From Emticicia aquatilis (GTDB lineage Bacteria > Bacteroidota > Bacteroidia > Cytophagales > Spirosomataceae), in assembly GCF_014644295.1 (NCBI RefSeq), contig NZ_BMKK01000001.1, forward strand, positions 1 to 64,000: 64,000 nt of DNA. The letters are read 5' to 3'. A program made the translations under genes and the position numbers. How positions within the stretch are numbered: position 1 is the stretch's first letter; the number at the start of each line of letters is the position of its first letter. Below are positions 1-7,546 of this stretch, one piece after another. The notes under the pieces are model-generated. The model was not told where the DNA came from and made no database searches. It worked only from the letters and a program-made list of their open reading frames with translations.

Positions 1-52
1 GGCACAATCAAGTTTCGCTTTTTACAGGTATAACCCTACTTCGCTCGGCACA

Positions 53-69
53 TTGCAACGTCTCTACAT
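53..69. repeat. Partial dispersed repeat (GCAACGTCTCTAC type)
   Basis: Bases 1-136 hold no gene. The stretch includes CATTGCAACGTCTCTAC, which resembles half of an inverted repeat often seen between genes in Bacteroidota. The other half is not visible here, so this is a weak call from memory of the motif. Confidence 0.3.
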
Positions 70-136
70 TTGATAATGTCTATTTTGTTTTTTATACAAA
101 AAATCAAAGAATCACATTTCCCATTCAAAAACTCTT

Positions 137-976
137 TTAATTAAGCACCACCTTCACCACAACTGGCTGATGGTCAGATGGATAGCGTTGTTCAAATGAG
201 TCAGTCAAAACGCCATATTTTAATACAGTTATTTGTTTACTAGTAAAAATATAGTCAATTCGATTCTTTAATGAGGCATCAAATTTAAAACCGTTAAATG
301 TACCTTCGGGGCCATAAGCTGGTGTTTGCGATACTTGTTTAGAATCGCTCAAAAGTGTCTGAATGTGCTGAATCTGCTCAGTTTCGGGGGTAGAATTAAA
401 ATCTCCTGTCAGAATTACGGTCGCATCTTTAGCAATTTCTTGAATTTTCTTCACCATCAACTTACCTGACTCACGACGTGCCACAACTCCTTGGTGGTCG
501 AAATGCACATTGAAAACATAAAAGCTCTTTTTGGTTATCAAGTCTTTGAATTTTATCCACGAACAGATACGATTGCAGCAAGTGGCGTCCCAACCTTTCC
601 CTGGTACATCTGGCGTTTCGCTCAACCAAAAATCACCTGATTCTAAAACTTTAAAGCGAGATTTACGGTAAAAAATCGAAGAATGTTCTCCGCCTTGTTT
701 ACCATCATCACGACCATTGCCAAGAAATGCAAAATCGCCCATTTCGGCAATATCATCAAGCTGTCCACGCAAGCCTTCTTGAATACCAAAAATATCAAAC
801 TCATGAAAACGAATCAGCCCTTTTACCAATTCTTTTCTATTGGGCCAAGCATTAATACCATCGTTTTGAGTGTTGTATCTTAGGTTATAAGAAGCAATGG
901 TGATTGGTGTTTTTTTCTGGGCGAATAAGTTGAGTGTCATGAAAGACATGAGGAAGAACAGAATACTTTTTTTCAT
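137..976 (-). CDS. Endonuclease/exonuclease/phosphatase family protein, secreted
   Basis: A 279-residue protein with an N-terminal signal peptide (MKKSILFFLMSF, cleaved near FAQK), so probably periplasmic or secreted. Family motifs are present: SYNLRYN near the mature N-terminus, a catalytic Glu in FGIQEGL, LTGDFNSTPE, RIDYIFTS, and the terminal YPSDHQPVV with the Asp-His pair. This is the metal-dependent phosphoesterase (DNase I-like) fold; the substrate cannot be told from sequence and may be a nucleic acid or a phospho-metabolite or lipid. It is divergent from the fucosidase gene and has its own TAnnTTTG element at 1008-1015. Confidence 0.9.
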   Translation of the reverse strand: MKKSILFFLMSFMTLNLFAQKKTPITIASYNLRYNTQNDGINAWPNRKELVKGLIRFHEFDIFGIQEGLRGQLDDIAEMGDFAFLGNGRDDGKQGGEHSSIFYRKSRFKVLESGDFWLSETPDVPGKGWDATCCNRICSWIKFKDLITKKSFYVFNVHFDHQGVVARRESGKLMVKKIQEIAKDATVILTGDFNSTPETEQIQHIQTLLSDSKQVSQTPAYGPEGTFNGFKFDASLKNRIDYIFTSKQITVLKYGVLTDSFEQRYPSDHQPVVVKVVLN

Positions 977-1007
977 TTTATTAAGGTTTTGTCATAGTTT
1001 TATTTCA

Positions 1008-1015
1008 CAAAAGTA
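1008..1015 (-). promoter_or_regulatory. -7 promoter element for the EEP-family gene
   Basis: On the minus strand this reads TACTTTTG, matching the Bacteroidota -7 consensus TAnnTTTG, about 32 bases upstream of the ATG. No clear -33 TTTG is seen. Confidence 0.5.
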
Positions 1016-1085
1016 GGATAATTTCTGAAAGTTTTAAATGCTCCTCGAATTAAGATATTATTAGCAGATTATTAATCGCATTTTC

Positions 1086-1093
1086 TATTTTTG
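1086..1093 (+). promoter_or_regulatory. -7 promoter element for the GH29 gene
   Basis: TATTTTTG matches TAnnTTTG and lies 33 bases before the start at 1126. The -33 box is not obvious. Confidence 0.45.
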
Positions 1094-1125
1094 TATTCTC
1101 AAACCTTATCCAATTTATTATACAA

Positions 1126-2448
1126 ATGAAAAAAATCCTCATTTTACTCTTCATCACGAGTTTTTCTTTTGCCCAAACCCCTAAACCTTACGGAGTAACA
1201 CCAACGGCAGACCAAGTAAAATGGCATAATATGGAATATTACGCTTTTATTCACTTTGGCCCGAATGCTTTCACTGACAAAGAATGGGGCGATGGCACTG
1301 AAAAAGAAGAGATTTTTAACCCAACTCAACTCGATTGCCGCCAATGGGCAAGAATCTGCAAAGCAGCGGGCATGAAAGGAATCATCCTTACAGCTAAGCA
1401 TCACGATGGCTTTGCATTATACCCAAGTAAATATTCTACACACACCGTTAGAGAATCGAAATGGAAAAATGGGAAAGGTGATATTTTGAAAGAATTATCG
1501 GCCGCTTGCAAAGAATATGGACTAAAAATGGGACTTTACATTTCTCCGTGGGACAGAAATCACCCAACTTATGGCACGCCCGAATACAACCAAGTCTATG
1601 TAAATATGCTCAAAGAAATTACGACTCAATACGGTGATTTATTTGAAGTTTGGTTCGATGGTGCAAACGGCGAAGGACCTAATGGTAAACGCCAAGTATA
1701 TGATTTCCCGTTGTTTAACAAAACCGTAAAAACCTATCAACCACATGCTTTAATTTTTAGCGATGCTGGCCCTGATATTCGTTGGGTAGGAAATGAGAAT
1801 GGTTTTGCGGGCGAAACTTGCTGGGCAACTATCAATGGGGATAAACTTTTCCCTGCGTACGATAAACCTGCCCACCTCAATGTTGGTGATGAAAAAGGAA
1901 CTCATTGGATTCCTGCTGAATGTGATGTATCGATTCGTCCAGGTTGGTTTTACCACAAAAACGAAGACAATAAAGTAAAAACCGACAAAGATTTGATGAA
2001 TATTTGGAATAAGTCGGTGGGGCGTGGCTCAAATCTCTTATTGAATATTCCAGTTGATAATCGTGGACTGATTCATGAGAATGATGAAAAAGCCTTGATG
2101 GATTTCAAGAAAATGAGAGATACTTATTTCAAGAACAATCTCTTGACTGCTGGTAATTTCAAAAAAGATTTCAGTAAAGATACCTACGATATTACGCTTA
2201 TGAAGCCGCAAACTTTTAATTGCTTTGTGGTGCAAGAAGATATTCGCTATGGGCAGAGAGTAAAGAAGTTTTACATCCAAGCAAAAATGAATGGAGAATG
2301 GAAAAACCTCACTTTTGCAACAACCATAGGGCATAAAAGAATTGTTTATTTCCCGACAACAACCGCCAAAGAACTCCGCATTGTGTTTGATGAAGCTTTT
2401 GCAAAACCAATCATCTCAAATGTGGCTTTGTATAACACGCCTGAGTAA
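1126..2448 (+). CDS. Alpha-L-fucosidase, GH29
   Basis: A 440-residue secreted enzyme with signal peptide MKKILILLFITSFSFAQ. The GH29 (beta/alpha)8 catalytic domain fills residues 22 to about 345: HFGPNAFT near 43, LTAKHHDGFALYPS at 88-101, and the nucleophile Asp178 in EVWFDGANGEGP. The remaining C-terminal ~95 residues look like a small beta domain. GH29 enzymes release alpha-L-fucose with retention. The gene stands alone, with its own promoter element and a strong terminator, about 28 kb from the glycan locus, so it is probably a separate function. The divergence of the acid/base region leaves exact linkage specificity open. Confidence 0.93.
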   Translation: MKKILILLFITSFSFAQTPKPYGVTPTADQVKWHNMEYYAFIHFGPNAFTDKEWGDGTEKEEIFNPTQLDCRQWARICKAAGMKGIILTAKHHDGFALYPSKYSTHTVRESKWKNGKGDILKELSAACKEYGLKMGLYISPWDRNHPTYGTPEYNQVYVNMLKEITTQYGDLFEVWFDGANGEGPNGKRQVYDFPLFNKTVKTYQPHALIFSDAGPDIRWVGNENGFAGETCWATINGDKLFPAYDKPAHLNVGDEKGTHWIPAECDVSIRPGWFYHKNEDNKVKTDKDLMNIWNKSVGRGSNLLLNIPVDNRGLIHENDEKALMDFKKMRDTYFKNNLLTAGNFKKDFSKDTYDITLMKPQTFNCFVVQEDIRYGQRVKKFYIQAKMNGEWKNLTFATTIGHKRIVYFPTTTAKELRIVFDEAFAKPIISNVALYNTPE

Positions 2449-2472
2449 TTGAATTTCAGTATTATTGCATTT

Positions 2473-2504
2473 AAAGGAGTTTCAAGACTATTTGAAACTC
2501 CTTT
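2473..2504 (+). terminator. Rho-independent terminator of GH29 gene
   Basis: A perfect 13-bp stem (AAAGGAGTTTCAA with its complement) around a 6-base loop is followed by GTTTTA, 25 bases after the fucosidase stop. Confidence 0.88.
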
Positions 2505-2550
2505 GTTTTACATTTGTTTCTCAAAAAATAGAATTTCGAATGAAAGGTAA

Positions 2551-2558
2551 TATCTTTG
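2551..2558 (+). promoter_or_regulatory. -7 promoter element for DUF3298 gene
   Basis: TATCTTTG (TAnnTTTG) lies 28 bases before the ATG at 2586 and just after the preceding terminator. Confidence 0.55.
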
Positions 2559-2585
2559 AAATTCAAACTTCTAAAACAATAATCA

Positions 2586-3404
2586 ATGAAAAAACTCCTC
2601 CTATTATTTGCGTCAATAATCGCTTTAGCGTCTTGTCAGAGTAAAAATGAAACTACTACAACTGAAACAGCTTCAGCCGAAATAAAAGTTGATAGCGTAA
2701 CTTATAGCCTTAAAACACCACCTAAAATCACGAAAGATGGCGATACCGTTATTACAAGCTTTAGTGTAAAATATCCGAAACTCGTAGGTGGAAATGAAGC
2801 TGTAATTAGCAAAATCAATGCTCAGATTGAGCAAATGGTGAAAGACCAAACTTTTAGCATAGATGATACCGTGCAAACAACAAAAACTGGTTCGATTGAA
2901 AGTTTGGCTAAAGGTTTTGTGAAAGAATTTGAAGATTTAGCAGCCGAAAATGATGATATGCCACTCATGGGCTGGGATTACGAAGGTTCGGGCGATACGC
3001 TCTTAATTTCAACAAAAGTAATTTCAATTTATTACCAAGTATATTCGTTTACAGGCGGGGCTCATGGAAATTCTAACATCACTTATTTGAATTTCAATGC
3101 CCAAACTGGTGATTTACTGAAACTAACCGATATGGTTTCTGATACTACTGCTTTGAAGAAAATTGCAGAACTAAAGTTTGAGAAAAGCCAAAAAGCATTT
3201 GCCAAAGACAACGACTTTGAATACGACCGAGCAAGCTATTTTTGGGGAAATCCATTCTTTTTGCCAGCAAATATTGCCATAACAAAAACTGGACTGCTTT
3301 TCATGTATAATCCTTATGAAGCAGCGGCTTATGCTTATGGGCCAATCTCATTCGATTTAACTTGGCAAGAATTAGGAGCAATTGTAAAGAAAGAAATTAG
3401 GTAA
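2586..3404 (+). CDS. DUF3298/DUF4163-type lipoprotein
   Basis: A 272-residue protein with a lipoprotein signal peptide ending in the lipobox LASC (Cys18), followed by a low-complexity Thr/Glu linker. The body matches the RsiV/PdaC-like arrangement, with an N-terminal DUF4163-like half and a C-terminal DUF3298 half containing TGGAHGNSNITYLNF and LTDMVSD. Related domains occur in anti-sigma factor RsiV and deacetylase PdaC, where they bind ligand rather than catalyse. The role here is unknown: an envelope lipoprotein, transcribed alone between two terminators. Confidence 0.82.
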   Translation: MKKLLLLFASIIALASCQSKNETTTTETASAEIKVDSVTYSLKTPPKITKDGDTVITSFSVKYPKLVGGNEAVISKINAQIEQMVKDQTFSIDDTVQTTKTGSIESLAKGFVKEFEDLAAENDDMPLMGWDYEGSGDTLLISTKVISIYYQVYSFTGGAHGNSNITYLNFNAQTGDLLKLTDMVSDTTALKKIAELKFEKSQKAFAKDNDFEYDRASYFWGNPFFLPANIAITKTGLLFMYNPYEAAAYAYGPISFDLTWQELGAIVKKEIR

Positions 3405-3407
3405 AAT

Positions 3408-3438
3408 AGTCCACCGTCAATTGTCGATAGTCCACGGT
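3408..3438. repeat. Dispersed repeat, AGTCCAC family (copy 1)
   Basis: Two AGTCCAC cores 22 bases apart, separated by CGTCAATTGTCGAT, lie immediately after the DUF3298 stop. The same arrangement recurs at 18968-18998 (opposite orientation) and, inside a gene, at 6943-6990. Confidence 0.7.
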
Positions 3439-3443
3439 AATGT

Positions 3444-3484
3444 AAAAAAAGGCTTTCAAAACATAGTTTTGAAAGCCTTTTTTT
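3444..3484. terminator. Bidirectional terminator
   Basis: A stem of about 19 bp (AAAGGCTTTCAAAAC and its complement, with A-tract and T-tract) around loop ATA. It serves both the plus-strand DUF3298 gene and the convergent metalloprotease gene ending at 3512. Confidence 0.9.
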
Positions 3485-3511
3485 ACAAACTATTCAGAGA
3501 CGGTCAGTGGT

Positions 3512-5971
3512 TTACCATTCACACTCAGTTCCTAACCAATCATAGCCCGATTCAATCGGCTGTCCATCAGGTGGCGTAAGTGCGTTTGATGAAATAACTG
3601 CTTCTGGATTTTCTTCAAATTGCTTGATTTTCAATAAAGTGAGTCTTGCAAAACCTCCTCCATCAAACATTTTTCCAGAAACCCAAGTCTTAATATCATC
3701 AATGGCTGCATAAGCGTTCATGCGTACTTCTGATGCGGTCTCTTTATTATTTGCCAGCTTCATCAAATGGTCGAGATATTGCGTCGCCACCATTCGGTCG
3801 ATTTGGGCGTAATAACTCATATTATCAACCATTTCTGGCTTCTTCCACAGCTTTTTATTCATTTCTTTTGTTATTTCTGAGAAAGTTGGCAAATCAGCTT
3901 TCAAAACTCTTTGGCTCACGAGTCTCGAACAACGCTCTGGATTCAGAATCATTCGCAAAGTTAAACCAGCAGCAGCTTCGGCAGGAGCAAGTGGGTCGAA
4001 TGCAAGACCCGTATGACGCTTGAAAGTTTCTCGTGGATTAGCATCATATCTGAACGCACGTGGAGGAATCATTTTTAGAATATGCTCAGGAACTGCCAAA
4101 AACTGCGGCGTGAGTGTACTCATCAGAGCATTAAAGGCTGCAAGTTGTTTGGCAGCTGGTACTGGCTCATAAACTACTTGACCATCGCCACGCAAAGCAA
4201 AATTATAATCTGCTCCACCCAAAACTTTCGATGCTGCTTCTACTTGGAAACGATGAAACATATACATTGGCACTAAAACCTCTTCCAGATTGGCCATCGG
4301 AGTCGATTTTGTAATTTTCTTTTCGTTAAAATTCTGTAAAGCAATTCTACGTAATTCCATTACTCTTTTCAGCTCGGTGATGGCATCTGCTCCATTATCC
4401 CACAAGTGCGTGGTCGGACTTACCGAACCTTCTGGGCGAGCATCTTGGTCGGTCAAAAAGCGTAAACCTTTACGAAGTGTGTTCTGTACGATTTTCTCTA
4501 ATTCAACTTTCTCATTAACAGTTGTAGGAAAATCTTGGTAACCCCAAATAATAGACGCCTTATCGTAATCTCCAATTCCCATTGAGTAGGCACGAGAAAG
4601 GTCAAATTTACCGTTGGCATAATCAACCAAAGGATGCGGATAATCCATCACCGAGGCACGACCAGCAGTACTTGAGATATAATTATGCGGTAAACCCAAA
4701 GTATGCCCAACTTCATGAGCTGCCAACTGTTTCAAGCGGTCGAGCGACATTTGCATGATTTCTTTAACTTTCGACGAGTCAGTTTCATAATTACCCAAGA
4801 ATCCTTGAGCAATCAAAAAATCTTGACGCACACGCAACGAACCAAGTGTAACTTTTCCTTTTAAAATCTCGCCAGTGCGTGGGTCAATGATGCTCGCACC
4901 ATACGACCACCCACGTGTACTACGATGTACCCATTGAATGAGGTTATAGCGAATATCCATCGGGTCGGCATCGGCAGGCAGCAATTTTACTTGAAAAGCA
5001 TCTTTATATCCAGCCGCTTCGTAGGCTTGATTCCACCACGCAGCTCCTTCCATCAAAGCTGAGCGAATTGGCTCGGGAGCACCTGGGTCCATGTAATAGA
5101 TTATCGGCTTAACGGCCTCACTTATCATCGAAGTTGGGTCTTTTTTCTGCAAACGATGGCGAGAAATATAGCGTTTCATGATTGGCTCGCTCACAGGTGT
5201 CGCATAATCGAAGTATTCGATGCCACCGTAGCCAATGCGTGGGTCATATTCTCGGGCTTTAAATTCATTTTTTGATAAATCGGGTAATTCTACAAACGAG
5301 TGATGCTGATTCATGGTTACAATTGCGGGTGTTGGCACAACTTCACGCAAATACTGACCAGCATTTTCGCCCATGAGCGTAATGGTCATTTCAAACTCTG
5401 TGTTTTTCGGAAAACTTTTACAATGAGGCAAGTAAACCGTACTTCTTGACGCATCAAAACGGTAAGTTCCTTGTCGAGTTCGAGCAATATCTTGCACAGC
5501 TCCTACGGCATCTTGCAATAAAAATGGTGTTAAATCGACTAAAACTTTGCCATTGCTTTCGGCTTTTACTTCAAACCCAAAATGAACCGATTTAGCAAAA
5601 GATTCTTCAACGGCTCTGCGTTCGAGTGGGTCGTTTGAAATGGCTCGGTAAGCATAGTTGGGTTCAATCATCAGCACTTTGTTGCCTGTACGTTGGAATT
5701 TTACAACGTGTTCTTGCCCCAGACGGCCACGGTCGAGGCCAATATCGTTTGAGCCAATGCCTTGTGCCAACGAAGGATAATAGAGCAATTCGGTATCGAA
5801 TTTATCTATTTCGAGCCAAATTTTGTTTTCTTTGGCGTTCCAGTAGAAGGTCAAGAAACCTTCTTTTTTTTCCATTCCAGCGGTAAAAGCTTCAATGGTT
5901 TTGAGTTCTTGCGAAAACGCTAACGAACTGATTGTTAGAAAGATTAGGGTTTTGATGAAGTGTTTTTTCAT
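3512..5971 (-). CDS. Secreted zinc metalloprotease (DUF5117/DUF4953 type)
   Basis: An 819-residue protein. The start is taken at 5971 (MKKHFIKTLIFLTIS), because an upstream in-frame ATG at 5989 lies inside a REP-like hairpin and would prefix six residues to a good signal peptide. Residues 419-429 read HEVGHTLGLPH, a metzincin-type zinc site HExxHxxGxxH, followed by SVMDYP as the likely Met-turn. The N-terminal half matches the DUF5118/DUF5117 region that precedes the protease domain in this Bacteroidota family. The substrate is unknown. It is downstream of, and probably co-transcribed with, the DUF1684 gene. Confidence 0.9.
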   Translation of the reverse strand: MKKHFIKTLIFLTISSLAFSQELKTIEAFTAGMEKKEGFLTFYWNAKENKIWLEIDKFDTELLYYPSLAQGIGSNDIGLDRGRLGQEHVVKFQRTGNKVLMIEPNYAYRAISNDPLERRAVEESFAKSVHFGFEVKAESNGKVLVDLTPFLLQDAVGAVQDIARTRQGTYRFDASRSTVYLPHCKSFPKNTEFEMTITLMGENAGQYLREVVPTPAIVTMNQHHSFVELPDLSKNEFKAREYDPRIGYGGIEYFDYATPVSEPIMKRYISRHRLQKKDPTSMISEAVKPIIYYMDPGAPEPIRSALMEGAAWWNQAYEAAGYKDAFQVKLLPADADPMDIRYNLIQWVHRSTRGWSYGASIIDPRTGEILKGKVTLGSLRVRQDFLIAQGFLGNYETDSSKVKEIMQMSLDRLKQLAAHEVGHTLGLPHNYISSTAGRASVMDYPHPLVDYANGKFDLSRAYSMGIGDYDKASIIWGYQDFPTTVNEKVELEKIVQNTLRKGLRFLTDQDARPEGSVSPTTHLWDNGADAITELKRVMELRRIALQNFNEKKITKSTPMANLEEVLVPMYMFHRFQVEAASKVLGGADYNFALRGDGQVVYEPVPAAKQLAAFNALMSTLTPQFLAVPEHILKMIPPRAFRYDANPRETFKRHTGLAFDPLAPAEAAAGLTLRMILNPERCSRLVSQRVLKADLPTFSEITKEMNKKLWKKPEMVDNMSYYAQIDRMVATQYLDHLMKLANNKETASEVRMNAYAAIDDIKTWVSGKMFDGGGFARLTLLKIKQFEENPEAVISSNALTPPDGQPIESGYDWLGTECEW

Positions 5972-5976
5972 TTTTT

Positions 5977-6060
5977 GTGGTGCGAACATCCTGTTCGCTA
6001 TTATGAATAATTTGAATAATACTAAATCGCTTTGTCATGCGAACAGAATGTTCGCACCAC
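5977..6060. repeat. REP-like inverted hairpin pair (BIME-like)
   Basis: Two 22-base arms, 5977-5998 and 6039-6060, are inverted copies with one mismatch. Each starts with GTGG and is itself a hairpin: GCGAACA, a 3-base loop, TGTTCGC. This is the layout of REP elements (a GTxG tetranucleotide plus hairpin), paired head to head across 40 bases. It fills the gap between DUF1684 and the metalloprotease, ending 5 bases before the latter's ATG. Confidence 0.78.
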
Positions 6061-6064
6061 ATTA

Positions 6065-6655
6065 CTACTCCTTATACTTCTTCTCTCCTGCCCTGATTTC
6101 AGCATCAATAAAATTTTCTTTGGGTGGAATCGGGCAAATGAAACTTTCATTATAAGCACAATAAAAATTATGGGAATTATTGAAGTCTATTTCGATTTTA
6201 TCACCTTTTAGATTGTCTTTCGGAATATTGATAAAACGTCCTCCGCCATAAGTTTCTTTGCCACTCGTTAAATCTCTAAACGGAAATAAAAAATGTTCGC
6301 CTTCATCAAAAAGGCTTACAGTAAAAGTCTTTCCATTGACCGAAAAAGTAGCGGTTCCTGCTTTTTTAATTTCGGTTTGAGTGCTATCTGTCATCAAAAT
6401 CATTCCTTGTCCTGCACTTTCAGCCTTAAAATCAGCATCAATGGTGAATTTTTTATCAGCATCGAAATATTTTATTCCCGAAAAATCTTTGAGCGAAGCA
6501 ATTGGAGAATCATCTTCACTCATCAAATTTTTCAGAAAAGTATCACGTTGTTTTTTCACAGTATCGGTATAACTTTCTGACCCACTCAACGAATAAAACA
6601 TGATTCCGATAATACCCAGTATCATTATTACTAAAAAAACTTTGTTTTTAAACAT
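6065..6655 (-). CDS. DUF1684 domain protein
   Basis: A 196-residue protein with an N-terminal membrane anchor or signal (VFLVIMILGIIGIMFYSL). It carries family hallmarks of DUF1684: YGGGRFINIP, then IDFNNSHNFYCAYNESF with CPIPPKEN and a final IRAGEKKY. The biochemical function of DUF1684 is not established. It lies 93 bases upstream of the metalloprotease on the same strand, with the REP-like pair between them. Confidence 0.85.
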   Translation of the reverse strand: MFKNKVFLVIMILGIIGIMFYSLSGSESYTDTVKKQRDTFLKNLMSEDDSPIASLKDFSGIKYFDADKKFTIDADFKAESAGQGMILMTDSTQTEIKKAGTATFSVNGKTFTVSLFDEGEHFLFPFRDLTSGKETYGGGRFINIPKDNLKGDKIEIDFNNSHNFYCAYNESFICPIPPKENFIDAEIRAGEKKYKE

Positions 6656-6782
6656 ATTTGCAAGGTTTGCGTGTTATAAAATAAGTAGAACTAATCCTTA
6701 CGCTAAGTTAGTAAATTTAGCAAAAAACTGTTCTTTTTCCGACCTTAATTTCCGTTATTCGCAGCTCAAAAATTAGATAATT

Positions 6783-7445
6783 ATGTTTACAGGAATCGTA
6801 GAGGCTACGGCCAAATTAGTAGATATTCATACCGAAGGAACAAACCTTACTTTTACATTTGAATCGAGCATTGCTCATGAACTAAAAATCGACCAAAGTG
6901 TATCGCACAACGGAGTTTGTTTGACGGTTGTTAGTTTAGGAGAGTCCACAGACCTCGGTCCACAGTCAACAGTGGGCAGTAAGCAAAATACCTATTCACC
7001 ATCCACCATTAATCATTCACCATTTTATAAAGTTACCGCCATTGACGAAACACTCAAAAAGACAAATTTAGGGAAACTAAAACTCGGCGATAAAGTAAAC
7101 TTAGAGCGTTGTATGCCAGCCAATGGTCGTTTTGATGGACATATTGTGCAAGGCCACGTTGACCAAACGGGTATTTGTACCGCCATCGAAGACCAAAATG
7201 GCAGTTGGTTAATTTCGTTTGAATATGATACCGCAAACAATAATATTACGGTAGAAAAAGGCTCAATTTGTGTCAATGGTGTGAGTCTGACGGTTGTAAA
7301 CTCAAAAGATAATGGTTTTAGCGTAGCCATTATTCCATATACTTGGGAGCATACCAATTTTCATCAGCTAAGTGTGGGAAGTGTAGTAAATCTCGAATTT
7401 GATATTTTGGGAAAATATATGCTGAAGATTTTGGCGAGGAAGTAA
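6783..7445 (+). CDS. ribE: Riboflavin synthase (alpha subunit) with repeat-derived insertion
   Basis: It converts two 6,7-dimethyl-8-ribityllumazine to riboflavin plus pyrimidinedione in the cytoplasm. Two lumazine-binding barrels are visible: MFTGIVEATA, then HNGVCLTVV (residues 42-50), and in the second half GHVDQTG and VNGVSLTVV. The protein is 220 residues, longer than the usual ~195-200. The excess is residues ~54-81 (Ser/Thr/Pro/Asn-rich), encoded by 6943-7024, which reads as dispersed-repeat DNA. Removing it rejoins VVSLGE to YKVTAIDETL as expected for the family. The frame is kept, so the enzyme is probably functional. It stands alone, not in a rib operon. Confidence 0.93.
   Translation: MFTGIVEATAKLVDIHTEGTNLTFTFESSIAHELKIDQSVSHNGVCLTVVSLGESTDLGPQSTVGSKQNTYSPSTINHSPFYKVTAIDETLKKTNLGKLKLGDKVNLERCMPANGRFDGHIVQGHVDQTGICTAIEDQNGSWLISFEYDTANNNITVEKGSICVNGVSLTVVNSKDNGFSVAIIPYTWEHTNFHQLSVGSVVNLEFDILGKYMLKILARK
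6943..7024 (+). repeat. Dispersed repeat inserted in frame within riboflavin synthase
   Basis: The stretch contains AGTCCACAG, then GGTCCACAGTCAACAG and GGGCAG, matching the AGTCCAC family at 3408 and 18968. It is followed by a second degenerate motif, CACCATCCACCATT then ATTCACCATT. Its length of about 27 codons keeps the frame open. Confidence 0.8.
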
Positions 7446-7483
7446 AAATAAGTCAATCAAATATTTCAGAAAGAGTCATACAC

Positions 7484-7518
7484 AAAAAATGGGAAGCATT
7501 TCTGCCTCCCATTTTTTT
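7484..7518. terminator. Bidirectional terminator between ribE and gltA
   Basis: AAAAAATGGGAAGCA and TGCCTCCCATTTTTT pair with one mismatch around a short loop. A-tract and T-tract at the ends allow it to work for both convergent genes. Confidence 0.85.
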
Positions 7519-7543
7519 ATTCGTAAATCACAATTCGTAAATC
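7519..7543. repeat. ATTCGTAAATC direct repeat
   Basis: Two copies of ATTCGTAAATC at 7519-7529 and 7533-7543 (14-base period) lie just beyond the citrate synthase stop. A related AATCGTAAATC occurs at 23874-23884. Confidence 0.55.
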
Positions 7544-7546
7544 GGT

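Noticed and set aside
1126-2448. GH29 fucosidase as part of the large glycan locus
   Set aside because: It has its own promoter element and terminator and lies about 28 kb away behind unrelated genes.
7025-7357. Minus-strand open frame of 110 codons within riboflavin synthase
   Set aside because: It overlaps the conserved second barrel of ribE entirely and shows no protein-like features.
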